Shown one piece after another: positions 11,865-21,790 of a DNA stretch of 29,507 bases; position 1 is the stretch's first letter, and each line of letters begins with the position of its first letter. The DNA comes from Haplosporangium gracile (lineage: Eukaryota > Mortierellomycota > Mortierellomycetes > Mortierellales > Mortierellaceae), in contig JAAAUF010000520.1 of NCBI GenBank assembly GCA_015499985.1, positions 1-29,507 on the forward strand, given 5' to 3'. The translations under genes and the position numbers were made by a program. A model generated the notes under the pieces. That model did no database searches, was not told the origin of the DNA, and saw only the letters and a list, made by a program, of their open reading frames with translations.

Positions 11865-12100
11865 GATGGCGTTTGATTTGTTGTTTTTTTAATAATAAAA
11901 GATTGTCCTTGTATTTTTTTTCCTGCATCTTTTCTTCAGCTTGTAATGCTCTTTTGGCTCCACAACTCCACTTTCCATTACAGCACCTAGTCTTTACAAT
12001 CTTTCTGCCTTTGAAAATAATTCTGGTCAAAATAACGCTCGATAAATCCTCCTCCTTTTTTTGCCTATAATTTGGAGAAATCGGTTGCCGACTAAATTTT

Positions 12101-12110
12101 TTTATTTATT
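12101..12110 (-). terminator. Candidate overlapping AATAAA signals after the dioxygenase gene
   Basis: On the minus strand two overlapping AATAAA motifs begin at the stop codon itself (TAA at 12110-12112). They are the nearest polyadenylation-like signals, though unusually close to the stop. The short gap 11865-12109 holds nothing else recognisable. Confidence 0.35.
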
Positions 12111-13280
12111 TATGGTTCATAGACAACGTCGGTACGCAGGACATACTTGAACCCACGTTGGACAATCAACGCCTCATGCAACATACACTCATCCCCATGC
12201 TTGTGCACCAACAGCAACCCCCTCTCAGGCTTAACAGCAACCCCACCATTTGGTAGCGTATAACTCAATCCTGATTCTTCGCCTGCTCCTGCTGCTCCTG
12301 TTCCTGGTACTCCTAATGCTGCTGCATTTCCATTGCCGACAGCTTTGTTTCCACCTCCCTTCTTGCCGCTTCCCCGTGTCGGTGCAGTCACTCCAGAAGT
12401 CGGAATAGGTTTCTTGCCCTTCGGATAAAACACAGTCTCGCCACCAATGAGGTCCGAATCCCGCTCTCCATTGAGGTAGATCAAGACAGTGTATTCGGAA
12501 ACGACTTCGTTGTCTGTGTCGTCCTTTTCGACGACGGATTCGTCATAGTGTGCGCCAAAGGATTGGCCCTGTTGATATCTGTACATCCTGATGTTCCGAC
12601 TAAGGCCTACGGCATGGCGGACCCTTTTACTGTTCCTTGTCCCCGATGTCTGTATTTGTCATGTCCAGTCATTGTAGAGTTGGTTCGAGTTGTTGAGCAT
12701 TAGTCGTGAACGGAAATACAGAAAGATAAGGAGCGTATTAATTAGAACTTTTTTTTATCTGTTTGCTGAACCTTGTTGACTTTTCTGTCTATCATCCCTA
12801 CTGCTGCAACAAACAAACATAAAAAAGCGAAAAAAAGGAACTTACAATACTCTGACCATGGACAGTTTCAAGCCCATACTTGGGGTGCTCCCAAAGCTCC
12901 TTCCACCGATCCCGTAACCCACACTTATTCCACACCATACTCGCAAATTCAGGTGAATCAAATTGAATCCTGTCATTATCCCGGAAGGCATAACCCGGGC
13001 GAGGGATTTTGACGGGTCGTGGTTTTGTCGGGTCGAGTTTATCGTCGATTTGGAGTTTCATTTCCTGGAGGAGGTAGTCTGTGAGGGCACGGGTGTCGGG
13101 AAGGGAGAGGAAGTTTGGGAGGACGAGGACTTGACAGGGGCCAAGAATTGTTGTCCATCGGGGCGCAGGGCGAGAGGATGAGAATGAGGGGGAGGAGAGG
13201 CGAGGCCATTCTAGGAAGGATTCCTGGTCATGGTCGTTATTGTTCATTCCTTCTTCGTCGTTACAGGTTAAGCGTGCCAT
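12110..13280 (-). CDS. Prolyl 4-hydroxylase-like 2-oxoglutarate/Fe(II) dioxygenase
   Basis: Exons on the minus strand are 13280-12846 and 12649-12110, with a 196-nt GTAAG...CAG intron in phase 0, giving 324 residues. The C-terminal half has the double-stranded beta-helix signature: MYRYQQGQSFGAHYDES supplies the iron ligands His179 and Asp181, LHEA supplies His303, and GFKYVLRTDVVYE supplies Lys313 for 2-oxoglutarate. RYQQGQSFGAHYDE and the ending KYVLRTDVVYE resemble the stand-alone fungal prolyl-4-hydroxylase-like (P4Hc) family. A Gly/Ala-rich low-complexity insertion of about 40 residues lies between the HxD and distal His motifs. No signal peptide or membrane anchor is obvious, so it is probably soluble; the substrate is unknown. 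The ATG at 13280-13278 begins MARLTCNDEEG. It is divergent from the F-box gene at 14109. Confidence 0.88.
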
Positions 13281-14108
13281 TGCAACTGTCCGCTGTGTGT
13301 TTTTGTCGATGTGGGTGACGCTGATTAGCTCTTGTTGTTGTGGTTGTTGAGTTGACTGATTCCTGAATCTCCTCGTTGAGTGAATTCCTGTAGCAAGGGT
13401 ATGGACGATGCTTGGCGAATTCCTGAATCCCCTATGAGTATGAGGTTGGTTGTAGTCAAGTTGTGGCGCTATGAAAGAGCGAGCAAGTCACAAAATTTTC
13501 TTGCGATGACAAAAAAATACGATGATCAATCATCCAAGCGGGCAGCGTTCCAGATAACTTTAAAATGGATAATAGTTCAACTGATCATTCCAGAAAGCTG
13601 ATAAGCGGATGTCTCTACTTCTTTGTTCTTTACTGATAAGGATCCGTCGTCAGACATCGGAATGCGTCTACGCGTCAAGAACTTGCTGAAAAGAGTATTT
13701 CCTGGTCAGAGATATTTTTCTTTGCTTGTGATGGTGAAAAATGTGAAGAATGTGGGGTCTCGTGCTGACGTGTCGGAGTTGGAAGAGAGGGTGACACCTA
13801 GCCCCAGGGTTACAGTTTTTTTCTTCTTTTTTCCCACGAGGGCGTGGCAGCAAAGGATACAGTCGTCTGTTTACTCATTTCCAAAAAAAGCAGGTCAACA
13901 TATTGACAGTGCATGGGCCATGGAATCTCTATCAAATTGCAGCACTGCCCGGGCGATCGACCCCGCTCCCGTCATTTTGTTGCTTTATGAAGCGGATATA
14001 TCAAAATCAAAATCAAAGTGAACACTTCACTTTTATTGTCTTCATCCTTCACTTCTGCATTACACATTTCACCCATTCACTCATTCGCCTTCCCTCATCA
14101 ACAAAAGC
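13281..14108. promoter_or_regulatory. Divergent intergenic region between dioxygenase and F-box genes
   Basis: About 830 bases contain the 5' flanks of both divergent genes. No gene is supported. A short direct repeat ATTCCTGAATC occurs at about 13359 and 13419, with a further GAATTCCTG at 13382. The stretch before the F-box gene (about 14030-14100) is pyrimidine-rich. Promoter function is inferred from the gene arrangement. Confidence 0.4.
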
Positions 14109-15875
14109 ATGTCCTCGATCCTCCTCCCAGAGTTGGTAGCACTCATCGCCTCACATCTCCATCAGCACGACCTCTCCTCCCTCGTTCGCGTCAATACCGA
14201 ATACCGTCTCGCATATATCCCTCACCTCTGGAAAACGGTCAACGTCTCGGGTCATTCCCATGCTACCACCTTCAAAACCTCTGCGACCCAACAAGCACTC
14301 CACAGATACTGTCACCATATCCGAACTATTCGTTCTCGACCGCCTGATATGCACTTCTTGGCGCTGTTGCATGATATCCCCGCGCTGTGCAACTTGACGA
14401 GGTTTTCGTTCTTGCCACAGTATTGGTATGAGCAGAGTGCTGTCTCTTTGGTCCTGGTGTTGAAGAGGAATCTCTGTTTGCAGTTCTTGACGATTCAGTC
14501 GCCAACGCTGCAGTATGGGGATGGGGAGCGATTGTTGTTGGCTGTTGCGGCGAATCTTCCGATGCTAAGGGAGTTGGGATTGTCGTTGGCTCGTGATAAG
14601 GTGTTGAGGCCGAACGTGGTCAGGACGTTCTTGGAGACGCTTTCATCAGACCTTGAGACCTTGACCCTGAACGTCTCCTTCTGCGGAGGCATGCAGACCA
14701 ACCCCAACTTTGCGACATTAGGCAAGCCTGTGGAAGGGAGTAGGCCACATCCTAAACTTCGAATACTCAACTTGTCCACCCGCTGCGATGCCGACAAGGA
14801 TCTGACAATTGTCCCCGCTGTCCTGTTGACGTTTCTTCAAGGATGTCAGAACCTCGAATCTGTTGACGATGATCTGATCACGTTAAAGAACTATCAATCT
14901 TGGATCTTTGCCTACCAGGTCATCCTTGAAGTCTTGCTGCAGAGGACAACCGAGTTGACGCATCTACGACAAGAATGCAACATCCCGCTCGGATTCAACT
15001 ACAACAACCCACGACGCGATATAGAGATGGCCCAGATCATCTCCAGTCTCGGAAAACGGAATGGAGTCCAAGAAGGATGGAACATCCTTTCACTCATGAC
15101 GGGTCAACAACCCCGCTCCGCCTGCGGACGCGCGCTCATCAAAGCATCAAAACACGGACTCCGAAAACTGGTCCTCGACGGTGGCGCCGGGATCTCGAGT
15201 CAGGACATCCAATCCATTTTCCAGCATGGCCGATCTCTACGTGTCTTTCGCCCCTACGCCCTCCCCTCACTCCTGGCATCAGACTGTATCCGCTGCTCCT
15301 GGTCATGTACATGCCTTACGATTCTAAACCTCCAGATCTCAGGAATCCCCAGACCAGACATTCAAATCGACTTTATGGGCCAGCCCATCCCTACAGAATC
15401 ATCAACACCCCCCTTCCACCGCGGTACCATGGCAGAAAGTCGCACTCTCCAACGAAAAGTCTACACCCAACTCGGCTCCCTCATTTGTCTCCGCGAACTG
15501 ACCCTAGGGAACGACAGTTTTGTCTCCAGCCTAATCGTCGACGACACCGACGAGAATGGACCCGTATACTTCGACCCACGCTTCCAGTCCGACTGTCTCG
15601 AGATGAGCCTCGCTAGTGGTCTAGCTCTCCTTTCGGGCCTACAAACGCTTCAAAAGCTGAGAGTGAACAACATGGACCACCGTCTGGACGTAGAGGAGGT
15701 ACGATGGATCGATCGGACATTTCCGAACCTACAGATCTTGGGAGGCTTGAGACGGACCGAGTGGCCAGGGTCGTCGATTAGCCAGATGAGGTCGAACGAT
15801 ATAATCCCCTTTGGACGACCCTTTGGTGCTGGACCTGCTGTCTTACAGTGCAACGTCGGCTTTAAATTTGAGTAG
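14109..15875 (+). CDS. F-box/LRR-type protein, intronless
   Basis: The single exon encodes 588 residues. The N-terminus has an F-box-like helix set at about residues 4-45: LLPELVALIASHLHQHDLSS, then LVRVNTEYRLAYIPHLWKTV, matching the usual order of Leu-Pro-Glu-Leu, hydrophobic helix, and Trp near the end. The rest is leucine-rich with irregular LRR-like strands, for example LRELGLSL, LETLTLNVSF, LRILNLSTRC, LRKLVLDGGAG and LQTLQKLRVNNM. Such proteins usually bind Skp1 through the F-box and choose substrates of SCF ubiquitin ligases through the repeats; the substrate here is unknown. The start is the first ATG after a pyrimidine-rich leader, and the F-box begins at once, supporting it. The frame is intact, in contrast with the related relic at 10.3-11.9 kb. 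Expression is not shown by sequence alone. Confidence 0.82.
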   Translation: MSSILLPELVALIASHLHQHDLSSLVRVNTEYRLAYIPHLWKTVNVSGHSHATTFKTSATQQALHRYCHHIRTIRSRPPDMHFLALLHDIPALCNLTRFSFLPQYWYEQSAVSLVLVLKRNLCLQFLTIQSPTLQYGDGERLLLAVAANLPMLRELGLSLARDKVLRPNVVRTFLETLSSDLETLTLNVSFCGGMQTNPNFATLGKPVEGSRPHPKLRILNLSTRCDADKDLTIVPAVLLTFLQGCQNLESVDDDLITLKNYQSWIFAYQVILEVLLQRTTELTHLRQECNIPLGFNYNNPRRDIEMAQIISSLGKRNGVQEGWNILSLMTGQQPRSACGRALIKASKHGLRKLVLDGGAGISSQDIQSIFQHGRSLRVFRPYALPSLLASDCIRCSWSCTCLTILNLQISGIPRPDIQIDFMGQPIPTESSTPPFHRGTMAESRTLQRKVYTQLGSLICLRELTLGNDSFVSSLIVDDTDENGPVYFDPRFQSDCLEMSLASGLALLSGLQTLQKLRVNNMDHRLDVEEVRWIDRTFPNLQILGGLRRTEWPGSSISQMRSNDIIPFGRPFGAGPAVLQCNVGFKFE

Positions 15876-15937
15876 CATCTCACAACAATACATTTGCTCC
15901 TTTTATTTTTTATGCGTGTTTTAGTTTCCTCAAAAAG

Positions 15938-15956
15938 AAAAAAAAAGGGGGGGGGG
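15938..15956 (+). repeat. A9-G10 homopolymer junction
   Basis: Nine A are followed directly by ten G just after the F-box gene. A similar but longer junction occurs at 21762-21790. Confidence 0.9.
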
Positions 15957-16320
15957 CGATTTGTAACACGAAGCATTGCTACTTTTTTTCCCGAAATGAT
16001 ATCGCATAAGAATAGGTACTTCAGCTACTTGGACCTCTTTTTTCAATTCTAAGGGCGAAGTCCTTCTCTGTCGATTTATGAGCATCGATGTAGCACAGCA
16101 AGAAAAATATGAGCCTGTTCACATATACAAAGAAGCACAATGCCATTCGAAGGACGACTGTTTTTTCATTTTTCACATTTTTTGTATTTTTTTATTCAAA
16201 TCTAGGGGATCCACTAAAGGTAATGAAATAATTATGCAAGTAAGGATGTTGTTGTTGGTACAAGGGTAGGAGGTTATGATGTTGTTGTTGATACAAGTTT
16301 GAAGGCTGAAAATTAAGACG

Positions 16321-16356
16321 TTGATAGCGTTGCTGATGTTGATAGCGTTGCTGATG
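16321..16356 (+). repeat. 18-nt tandem repeat, two copies
   Basis: TTGATAGCGTTGCTGATG occurs twice in direct succession, inside a GTT-rich simple-sequence stretch. Confidence 0.9.
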
Positions 16357-16677
16357 TTGCTGCTACGAGTTATATGTTGTTAGCTAAAAGCAAATGAAAG
16401 ACGATGCAGAGTGTGTTGAAGGGTGATAATGATGAAGGAGTTAAGAATAATTGCTGCTATTACGAAGGTCGGAGTGCGACGGTGTCTGTGACCGTAACCA
16501 TGGCTTCTCGTTATGCTGAGTTGTTGTTTTTGTTGATGGTACTGTGTGCGAGAACTGATATAAATGAAAGGATCGCCTAACAATAAAGATAGAGGAAAAT
16601 AGTGGGTTCCTGCTGACAATGACATTGAGAAGTGTCGATGGTTATTGTTGTTCAAGGCAGTCGTCCAATAAGGGGAT

Positions 16678-17529
16678 CTACAGGTCGGCGACCTTGAGCT
16701 CGGGAATAGTACGTCCAACAATAGTGAAATTGATTGCTGAGGTCGATTCTAAGGCTAACTCGGCAGGCTCGTAAGTGGCATCGCGATCGGGAAGAAGCAT
16801 CGAGCGGGTGGGGTGATGGACTTTCCCTACATATTGTGCTCGTCGGCAAAGTTGAAGGTAGGGGATCGTCAGCTGCGGTCGTCGATAGGAATGACGGGGC
16901 GGGTATCGTCGGCGGCGTCGATGGCGCTGGTCTCCTTGTACTTGAGGTTGTTCGAACTGACGATACACTCGGTGTGTGGCTGGGTGGTGATGCTGTCCAA
17001 GAGGGCACTCATAATGTCGACGACGAGGAAAAAATCCATGTGTGTGTTGTAGAGGAGGTCGACTTCATCTTTGGCGAGAGCCTTAAGGTACTCAGTGTCC
17101 GCATCACAGTTCGGAGCCAGCCAAGTTTAAACTTTGTCGTGGGCCGAGTTGGCGTGTCTGACTTGGCTCTTGATCTGCGCGGAGGCGTAGGTGTCGCTGG
17201 TGTTGACCTGTCTGGGATAGTGGTGACTGTTCTTGGCGGTCTTGGTGCGGTCAACACGGTTGAGGAGGGAGCGTTGGGCAGTCAGGTCGGTGGCCATTTT
17301 GGCGAGTGTGTCGGAATCGGGTTGTATCTTTGACAGCTCTGCGTCCCAAAACATGTCCGAGATATTGTCTCGGAGGCCGTGCCCATCCCACTAGAGGGGG
17401 AACTTGAAATGAATAATAGGGTTGATTGCGGCCGCCGTGCAGGCGGCATTCGCGGCGTTGACAGTATTGCGTCTGAGAAGGCCAGCGGCTTTGGTCGGTG
17501 AAGTTCTTGATACCGGTGAGGAAGGCCAT
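16678..17529 (-). pseudogene. Decayed gene of unrecognised family
   Basis: On the minus strand the frame begins MAFLTGIKNFTD at 17529 and would end with VGRTIPELKVADL and TAG at 16678. The inferred ancestral protein would be about 280 residues. Breaks seen: a frame change near 17490; TAG at 17391-17393 after INPIIHFKFPL; TAA at 17127-17129 after ANSAHDKV; and another frame change near 16870-16960, where the text continues as TIPYLQLCRRAQYVGKVHHP. Between breaks the text is non-repetitive and protein-like, for example WDGHGLRDNISDMFWDAELS and KDEVDLLYNTHMDFFLVVDI. No family, signal peptide or membrane span is recognised. The 199-residue + strand ORF opposite is a shadow. Short introns hiding some breaks cannot be excluded, but no good GT-AG pair was found that repairs both frames. 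Confidence 0.65.
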
Positions 17530-18642
17530 GGTAGTGGTGATATGTGCTTGCAGTGTTTTGGTGTGTTGTTCAAGGTAGGTGTTCAAAAATGATAGACTGC
17601 TCGATGACAGGAAGGCTGAGCGGGGTAGGACTGTTATGCGGCTCCGTTGTGGCCTGGGTTAGTCAGATGCTGACTGAAACTGCTGTGGTGGATTACAGCG
17701 AGCGAGATATAGAGTAGAAGAGACGAGTCAAGAAGGAGTGCTTGGTGGTACGCAGAGAAGAGTAGAGGATGGTTTGTTGGTTCAAAAAGAGGAGTTGGAC
17801 CACTGTGGACAGGTGTGGTTGAGTGAAGGCACACACAAACAATAATGGCGAAGCGAGAAGAGGATAAGTGTAGCAAACGTGAAAGTATGAGGGAAGAGAG
17901 GGAGTGAGTATGTCTTGCTGAAGGTAGAAGAAGGAAAAAATAGTAGAAAGAGAAGGAAGGTTGTGGTGGTTGTTTTGCGTTGTTGCTGTTGTGGGCACGA
18001 AAGGTGAATGAGTTTCACTTGCGAGAAAAGGGAAGAGTAATGAATGAGCGACAAAGCGGAAAGGGAAATACGGGAGTGAATGAGTGTATGTGTTTGTCTG
18101 TTGAGAAACGTGAAGGGGAGAAAGAAAGGTGAAGGTGAAGGTGAGAGAGGGCAAAGACGGCACTTATACACTCGTGTCGCAATGACAAAGCAGCCATATT
18201 TTGAGAAGAAAACAACAAATTCGAGCGCACACTCACAACTAAATTTTATTCTTCCTGCCCTTGTATTCCTCATAAACGGACTAACATCCTAACAAATGCT
18301 TTAATACCTTTGATGCCCTTTTCCTTTTCTACTTCGCTTTATGTTGTTGCATTCCTCTTTCTCTCTTTCACAGTCAAATCCTTTTTATTCCTTTTCTCTC
18401 TTTACGCTAACAGCTAGCTTATTTTCACTCGTATTTTTACCTGAGAACGAAAAAAAAATGCCAGGCTAACATTTTTCATATTCACTTCTTTGCTTTCATT
18501 GAGCTGACTTTTCCTCAATGCATCTGTTCACCTACCAACGATAACAATTTACATGTACAGTACAATCAAATAGGATCAACACCTTAATTCGTCTCAGACC
18601 AAACAAAAATTGAGACTAATCAAACAAACAAGAAAAAAAGAA
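17530..18642. other. Region between two minus-strand pseudogenes
   Basis: The minus strand is pyrimidine-rich over about 17600-18170, like the leaders before intact genes here, which fits a former promoter of the relic at 16678-17529. The ORFs in it are low-complexity. The rest is A/T-rich and includes the 3' flank of the WD40 relic. No gene is supported. Confidence 0.5.
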
Positions 18643-19808
18643 TTATTCCAGAAAAGCACCTCGCAACTGGAACAAAGTCCTAGCAGAAGGACTCGAACCG
18701 GTACTACTGTCAACCTTCGTGCTCGACACACAAAAGCCTTCATCTTCCCACCTCCAGTTCAGTTGAACTTCAACCTCGCTGTCTTCTCCTGGAGCCACTC
18801 GCCAGACGTAAGCAACATTATCGGCGCCGACAGTGTACAACAGACGAGGCGCGACCCATGTGATAGACACGACCTCGGCGACAAATGCATGTATCATCGC
18901 CAAGCATTGTCCTGTCGCCATGTCCCGCAATCGCATCGAACAGTCCTCACCGCCAGAAGCAATATATTGTCCGCATGGCGAATAAGCAATATAGCCAACT
19001 AAACCGGCATGGCCTGTGAAGGCGTGCATAGGCCAATCCCATGTTCGAACGGTCTGGTCTTTGCTACTTGAGGTAACATGTCGACCATTTGACAATAACA
19101 TCACTTCCGTCACATCCCCCAAAGGTTCTCAAGATGAACAATGGATCGCAGGTGCTCGAACTCCACAGTTGCACCGTCGTATCCTTGCCACCTGAAGCCA
19201 ACAATTCCCCGTCAAAGAAAATGTGAAACTTGGAATAGTATGGGACTGACCTATTAAAGTCATTCTTGGTGTCTCCGTAGCATCCCAGCGGAGAATGCCG
19301 CCACTGCTGCGTGCCGCTGCAATGACCAACTGGGGAAAAAAAAGGGCTTGGTAAAAAATCCCTCCTTGTCTCTGATGATAATGTCTCTTTCGCTAATCCT
19401 CAAGCTTTCGCCATTCCTCAAGCCCCAAAGCCGAAGTGTTCCGTCAGATACCACTGTGAGAGCTTGCTCGCCATTTGGTGAAAAATGAACATTCATAACA
19501 AAGCTGCCATCCTCCCAAAAATAAATGGTCTCCCAACAGGCACCGTCTGGTACAGTCCACAAGCGCAAGGCTCCATCATTGCTTGACGAAGCAAACCGCA
19601 GACCATCTGGTGAGAATGCTATACTGATTATAGCACTGGTGTGGTCACTCAAGGTAGCACCAGGAGCTCCTGTGATGGCATCCCCCAATTAAATAGTGTT
19701 GTCCTCGTGGATGGCTGCAATGTGTTGGATGGTTGATAAAAGACCGGTAACGGCTCTTGTCAAATTATCATCCCTCCCGGTCGCTGCTCCGCCTTGAACT
19801 ACGTTCAT
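18643..19808 (-). pseudogene. Decayed WD40-repeat gene
   Basis: About seven WD40 blades are readable on the minus strand. Examples are IAFSPDGLRFASSSNDGALR, VHFSPNGEQALTVVSDGTLR, FDGELLASGGKDTTVQLW, MLLSNGRHVTSSSKDQTVRT, IAYSPCGQYIASGGEDCS and LLYTVGADNVAYVWRV. A start MNVVQGGAATG is at 19808. The frame is broken by TAA at 19689-19691 (where a WD motif reads I-stop-L-GDAITG, with Gly for the usual Trp), a frame change near the T8 homopolymer at about 19335, and two further changes near 19215 and 19125 that move out of and back into one frame. WD40 propellers are protein-binding scaffolds. Some fungal WD40 tails belong to NACHT/NB-ARC proteins, but no such domain is seen upstream, so this could be either a fragment or a small stand-alone WD40 gene. 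Sequencing error at homopolymers could explain one break but not the nonsense codon. Confidence 0.8.
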
Positions 19809-20854
19809 CTCGCTTCGATCACCAGGGCCGTGTGACTTTTTTTAAAATTTGAAGGGCGGGCGAAGAAATATGATCGACTGCTCAATTGACTTAAACAGGG
19901 GGCGAGGTGGCTATCAATATTCCTATTCACACGCCTATATACTTGTTGCTAGCATGTTTTTGATCCTTGGTGAAGACATATCGAAAGAAAAGAGGGAGGG
20001 CTTCATTCCTGCCACAACTCACTCTTTTCTTAAATGCAAAAAAAAACGTACTTGCCGAGAATTCATTTTTTTGTGACTCTTTGCAGGAGAATTGGCTTGT
20101 ACAACCTACAAGATCACAACTATGCTCCCGCTCTTGTTGATTACGTTTTTTGAGTTTGCGGGTGTGTGGGCATTTTCATTTTTGTCACGCGCCCTCCTCG
20201 TCCAATATAAGGGTTCATGAAAGTTTTAAATCTGACGAGGCGCGCCCATGTTTGAAAAATATACGTTTTTTTTTCTTCCCTTATTTATGACACTAGACCA
20301 CTTGCCATTGTTTACTTTTGTCTTTGCCATCTGTTCCTCTTTTCTCGTACTCATGTTTACCCATCTTCCACAAGCAACTCTTTTCATTTACGCAGCCTCT
20401 ATCATTCGCGTCTTCCCATTATCAAAGAAAAAAAAATAAAACTTGGGTCCAGTTTTCTCAAAATTTGTCATTTTGAGCCTCAGTTGACCTCTTTTTTTCG
20501 ATGACTTTGTCAACCAAGTATCTCTGTCTCCCTGAAAACCGAAAAGAAAACACAATAGAGAAACAACAATAGTAAAGCACATTAGTTGTATACAAACCCT
20601 TTCTCTTTACTTTCTTTCCTTCCATCCATTCTTCTTTCCAAGCTAAATCTGGACAAAAAAAGGAAGAGAATTTTTCTTGTGCACAATTTTATGTTTCCAT
20701 TAAAAAGCCCAAGGGAAGCATTTGATAATGAAAGAAGCTACATACCAAACTCCTCTGAACGCCATCCACCAGCCACAGTCCAATCCACAACCTGGCTCTG
20801 TGCAACAATTACCGCTGCTCTTCAGAGCTTCAGTGGAAGACAAAATAAAACTAG
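19809..20854. other. Intergenic region
   Basis: No gene is supported. It is A/T-rich with several T and A runs. The only structured item is the imperfect inverted repeat at 20188-20244. Confidence 0.5.
20188..20244. repeat. Imperfect GC-rich inverted repeat
   Basis: CGCGCC-CTCC-TCGTC at 20188-20202 faces GACGAGGCGCG at 20234-20244. The arms pair over 11 bases with a 4-base bulge and enclose about 31 A/T-rich bases. It could be a small hairpin, a protein site or a worn terminal repeat. No target duplication was found. Confidence 0.45.
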
Positions 20855-21066
20855 ATGCGAATAGAGAGAATCCTTCCCATCCTCTCCAACAATGACAACC
20901 TTCTCCTTTCCAGCAGACTTTCCAACAGCCGCTCATCGGCCGTGCGTGAGTTCGTGGACGCTCCGGGGCAGTACCCATTCTCATGTGTGGCTAGCAAAGC
21001 GCCACACGGGCAAAAACCATCTCGGGTGGTGTACGTACCCGTATCCTTGACTCCAAAGATTTTCAT
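20855..21066 (-). CDS. Small hypothetical ORF with clustered cysteines (doubtful)
   Basis: Seventy residues beginning MKIFGVKDTGTYTTRDG. The middle has CPCGALLATHENGYCPG, a Cys-x-Cys...Cys cluster that could bind metal. The rest is charged and Leu/Arg-rich (DERLLESLLERRRLSLLER) and may be helical. The family is not recognised. The ORF lies on the opposite strand, about 100 bases from the tRNA gene. The opposite strand also has an ORF of similar length over the same DNA, so coding is uncertain. It may be a fragment of a larger decayed gene or a chance ORF. Confidence 0.25.
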
Positions 21067-21170
21067 TTCTTATTAAATACGCCACCAATATTCATCACGA
21101 TCACGTGAGTAAATTTAAAATCTAAAGCTTAAGTAAGTGTAAAAAAAAAGGTTCTCATCGAGCAATAAGA

Positions 21171-21251
21171 GTCAATATGGCCGAGCGGTTAAGGCGTGTG
21201 ACTAGAAATCACATGGGTTCTCCCGCGCAGGTTCAAATCCTGCTGTTGACG
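21171..21251 (+). tRNA. tRNA-Ser, anticodon AGA
   Basis: The sequence folds as a class II tRNA. The acceptor stem is GTCAATA with TGTTGAC (one G-T pair) and discriminator G at 21251. The D arm begins GGCCGAGCGG (A box). The anticodon stem is TGTGA/TCACA with loop CTAGAAA, giving anticodon AGA, which reads UCU (and UCC after inosine formation). A long variable arm TGGGTTCTCCCG is typical of serine tRNAs, and the T arm GCAGGTTCAAATCCTGC carries the B box. TTTT at 21257-21260 is a normal RNA polymerase III terminator. No intron is present. Confidence 0.95.
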
Positions 21252-21761
21252 CTATCTTTTGCGCTGGAGTCTAGCATTTTTTTTGAAACGCGTTTCGTGG
21301 TGAGGGTTGTCTGTGTGGAGACCTTTTTTATTGCATCCGTTGGCAGTGACGGCAGATAGTATTCTGCGACCTTTTTGCTTGGTAACATCTTCCTTTATCT
21401 TTGATTTGTCCCTCTTACGCCTTTTTTCACTTCTGTTCTTAGATATGGCTGGGTGCCAGCAGCAGGACATTCACAATTCACTTCCGAGGCGCGTCTCGAC
21501 ATGGCAGCCTCGTGTTTTGCTTGTACTCGTACTGGCTAGTTGTGAATCGGTCGTTTCGATCATTTCGATGCCATCTTCTGTTTTTTTTTTCTGACACATC
21601 TCTATGTCTCCTATGCTCGAGAATGTACCTAACAAAAGTGGTTGTTATTTTGATGAACATGCAGTCAAGCATTTCTTTCCTTTTTGTAGGCACTTTTCGC
21701 GTTCGACACGAAAGACTTTATTTTGTCCATGAGACGCCTGGTAAGGTAGGGACAGTCTTCC

Positions 21762-21790
21762 AAAAAAAAAAGGGGGGGGGGGGGGGGGGG
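21762..21790 (+). repeat. A10-G19 homopolymer junction
   Basis: Ten A followed by nineteen G. The exact length is unsure because such runs are often miscounted by sequencing. The G run could form quadruplex structures. Confidence 0.85.

Larger units (their letters stand above)
15876..16677. other. Intergenic region with homopolymer and GTTGTTGAT-type repeats
   Basis: This is the common 3' flank of the + strand F-box gene and the minus-strand relic at 16678. No gene is supported. It includes an A9-G10 junction (15938-15956) and GTTGTTG-rich simple sequence at about 16250-16380. Confidence 0.5.

Noticed and set aside
14975..15616. 213-residue + ORF inside the F-box gene
   Set aside because: Out-of-frame shadow, rich in Arg, Pro and Thr, without start context.
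16734..17333. 199-residue + strand ORF rich in Val and Gly
   Set aside because: Opposite strand of the minus-strand relic, whose segments look more protein-like. Val/Gly richness is what antisense of Asp/Ala/Thr codons gives.
18685..18700. Sequence resembling a tRNA T-arm on the minus strand (GGTTCGAGTCC)
   Set aside because: The flanks do not form a T stem, there is no A box at the right distance, and it lies in the WD40 relic.
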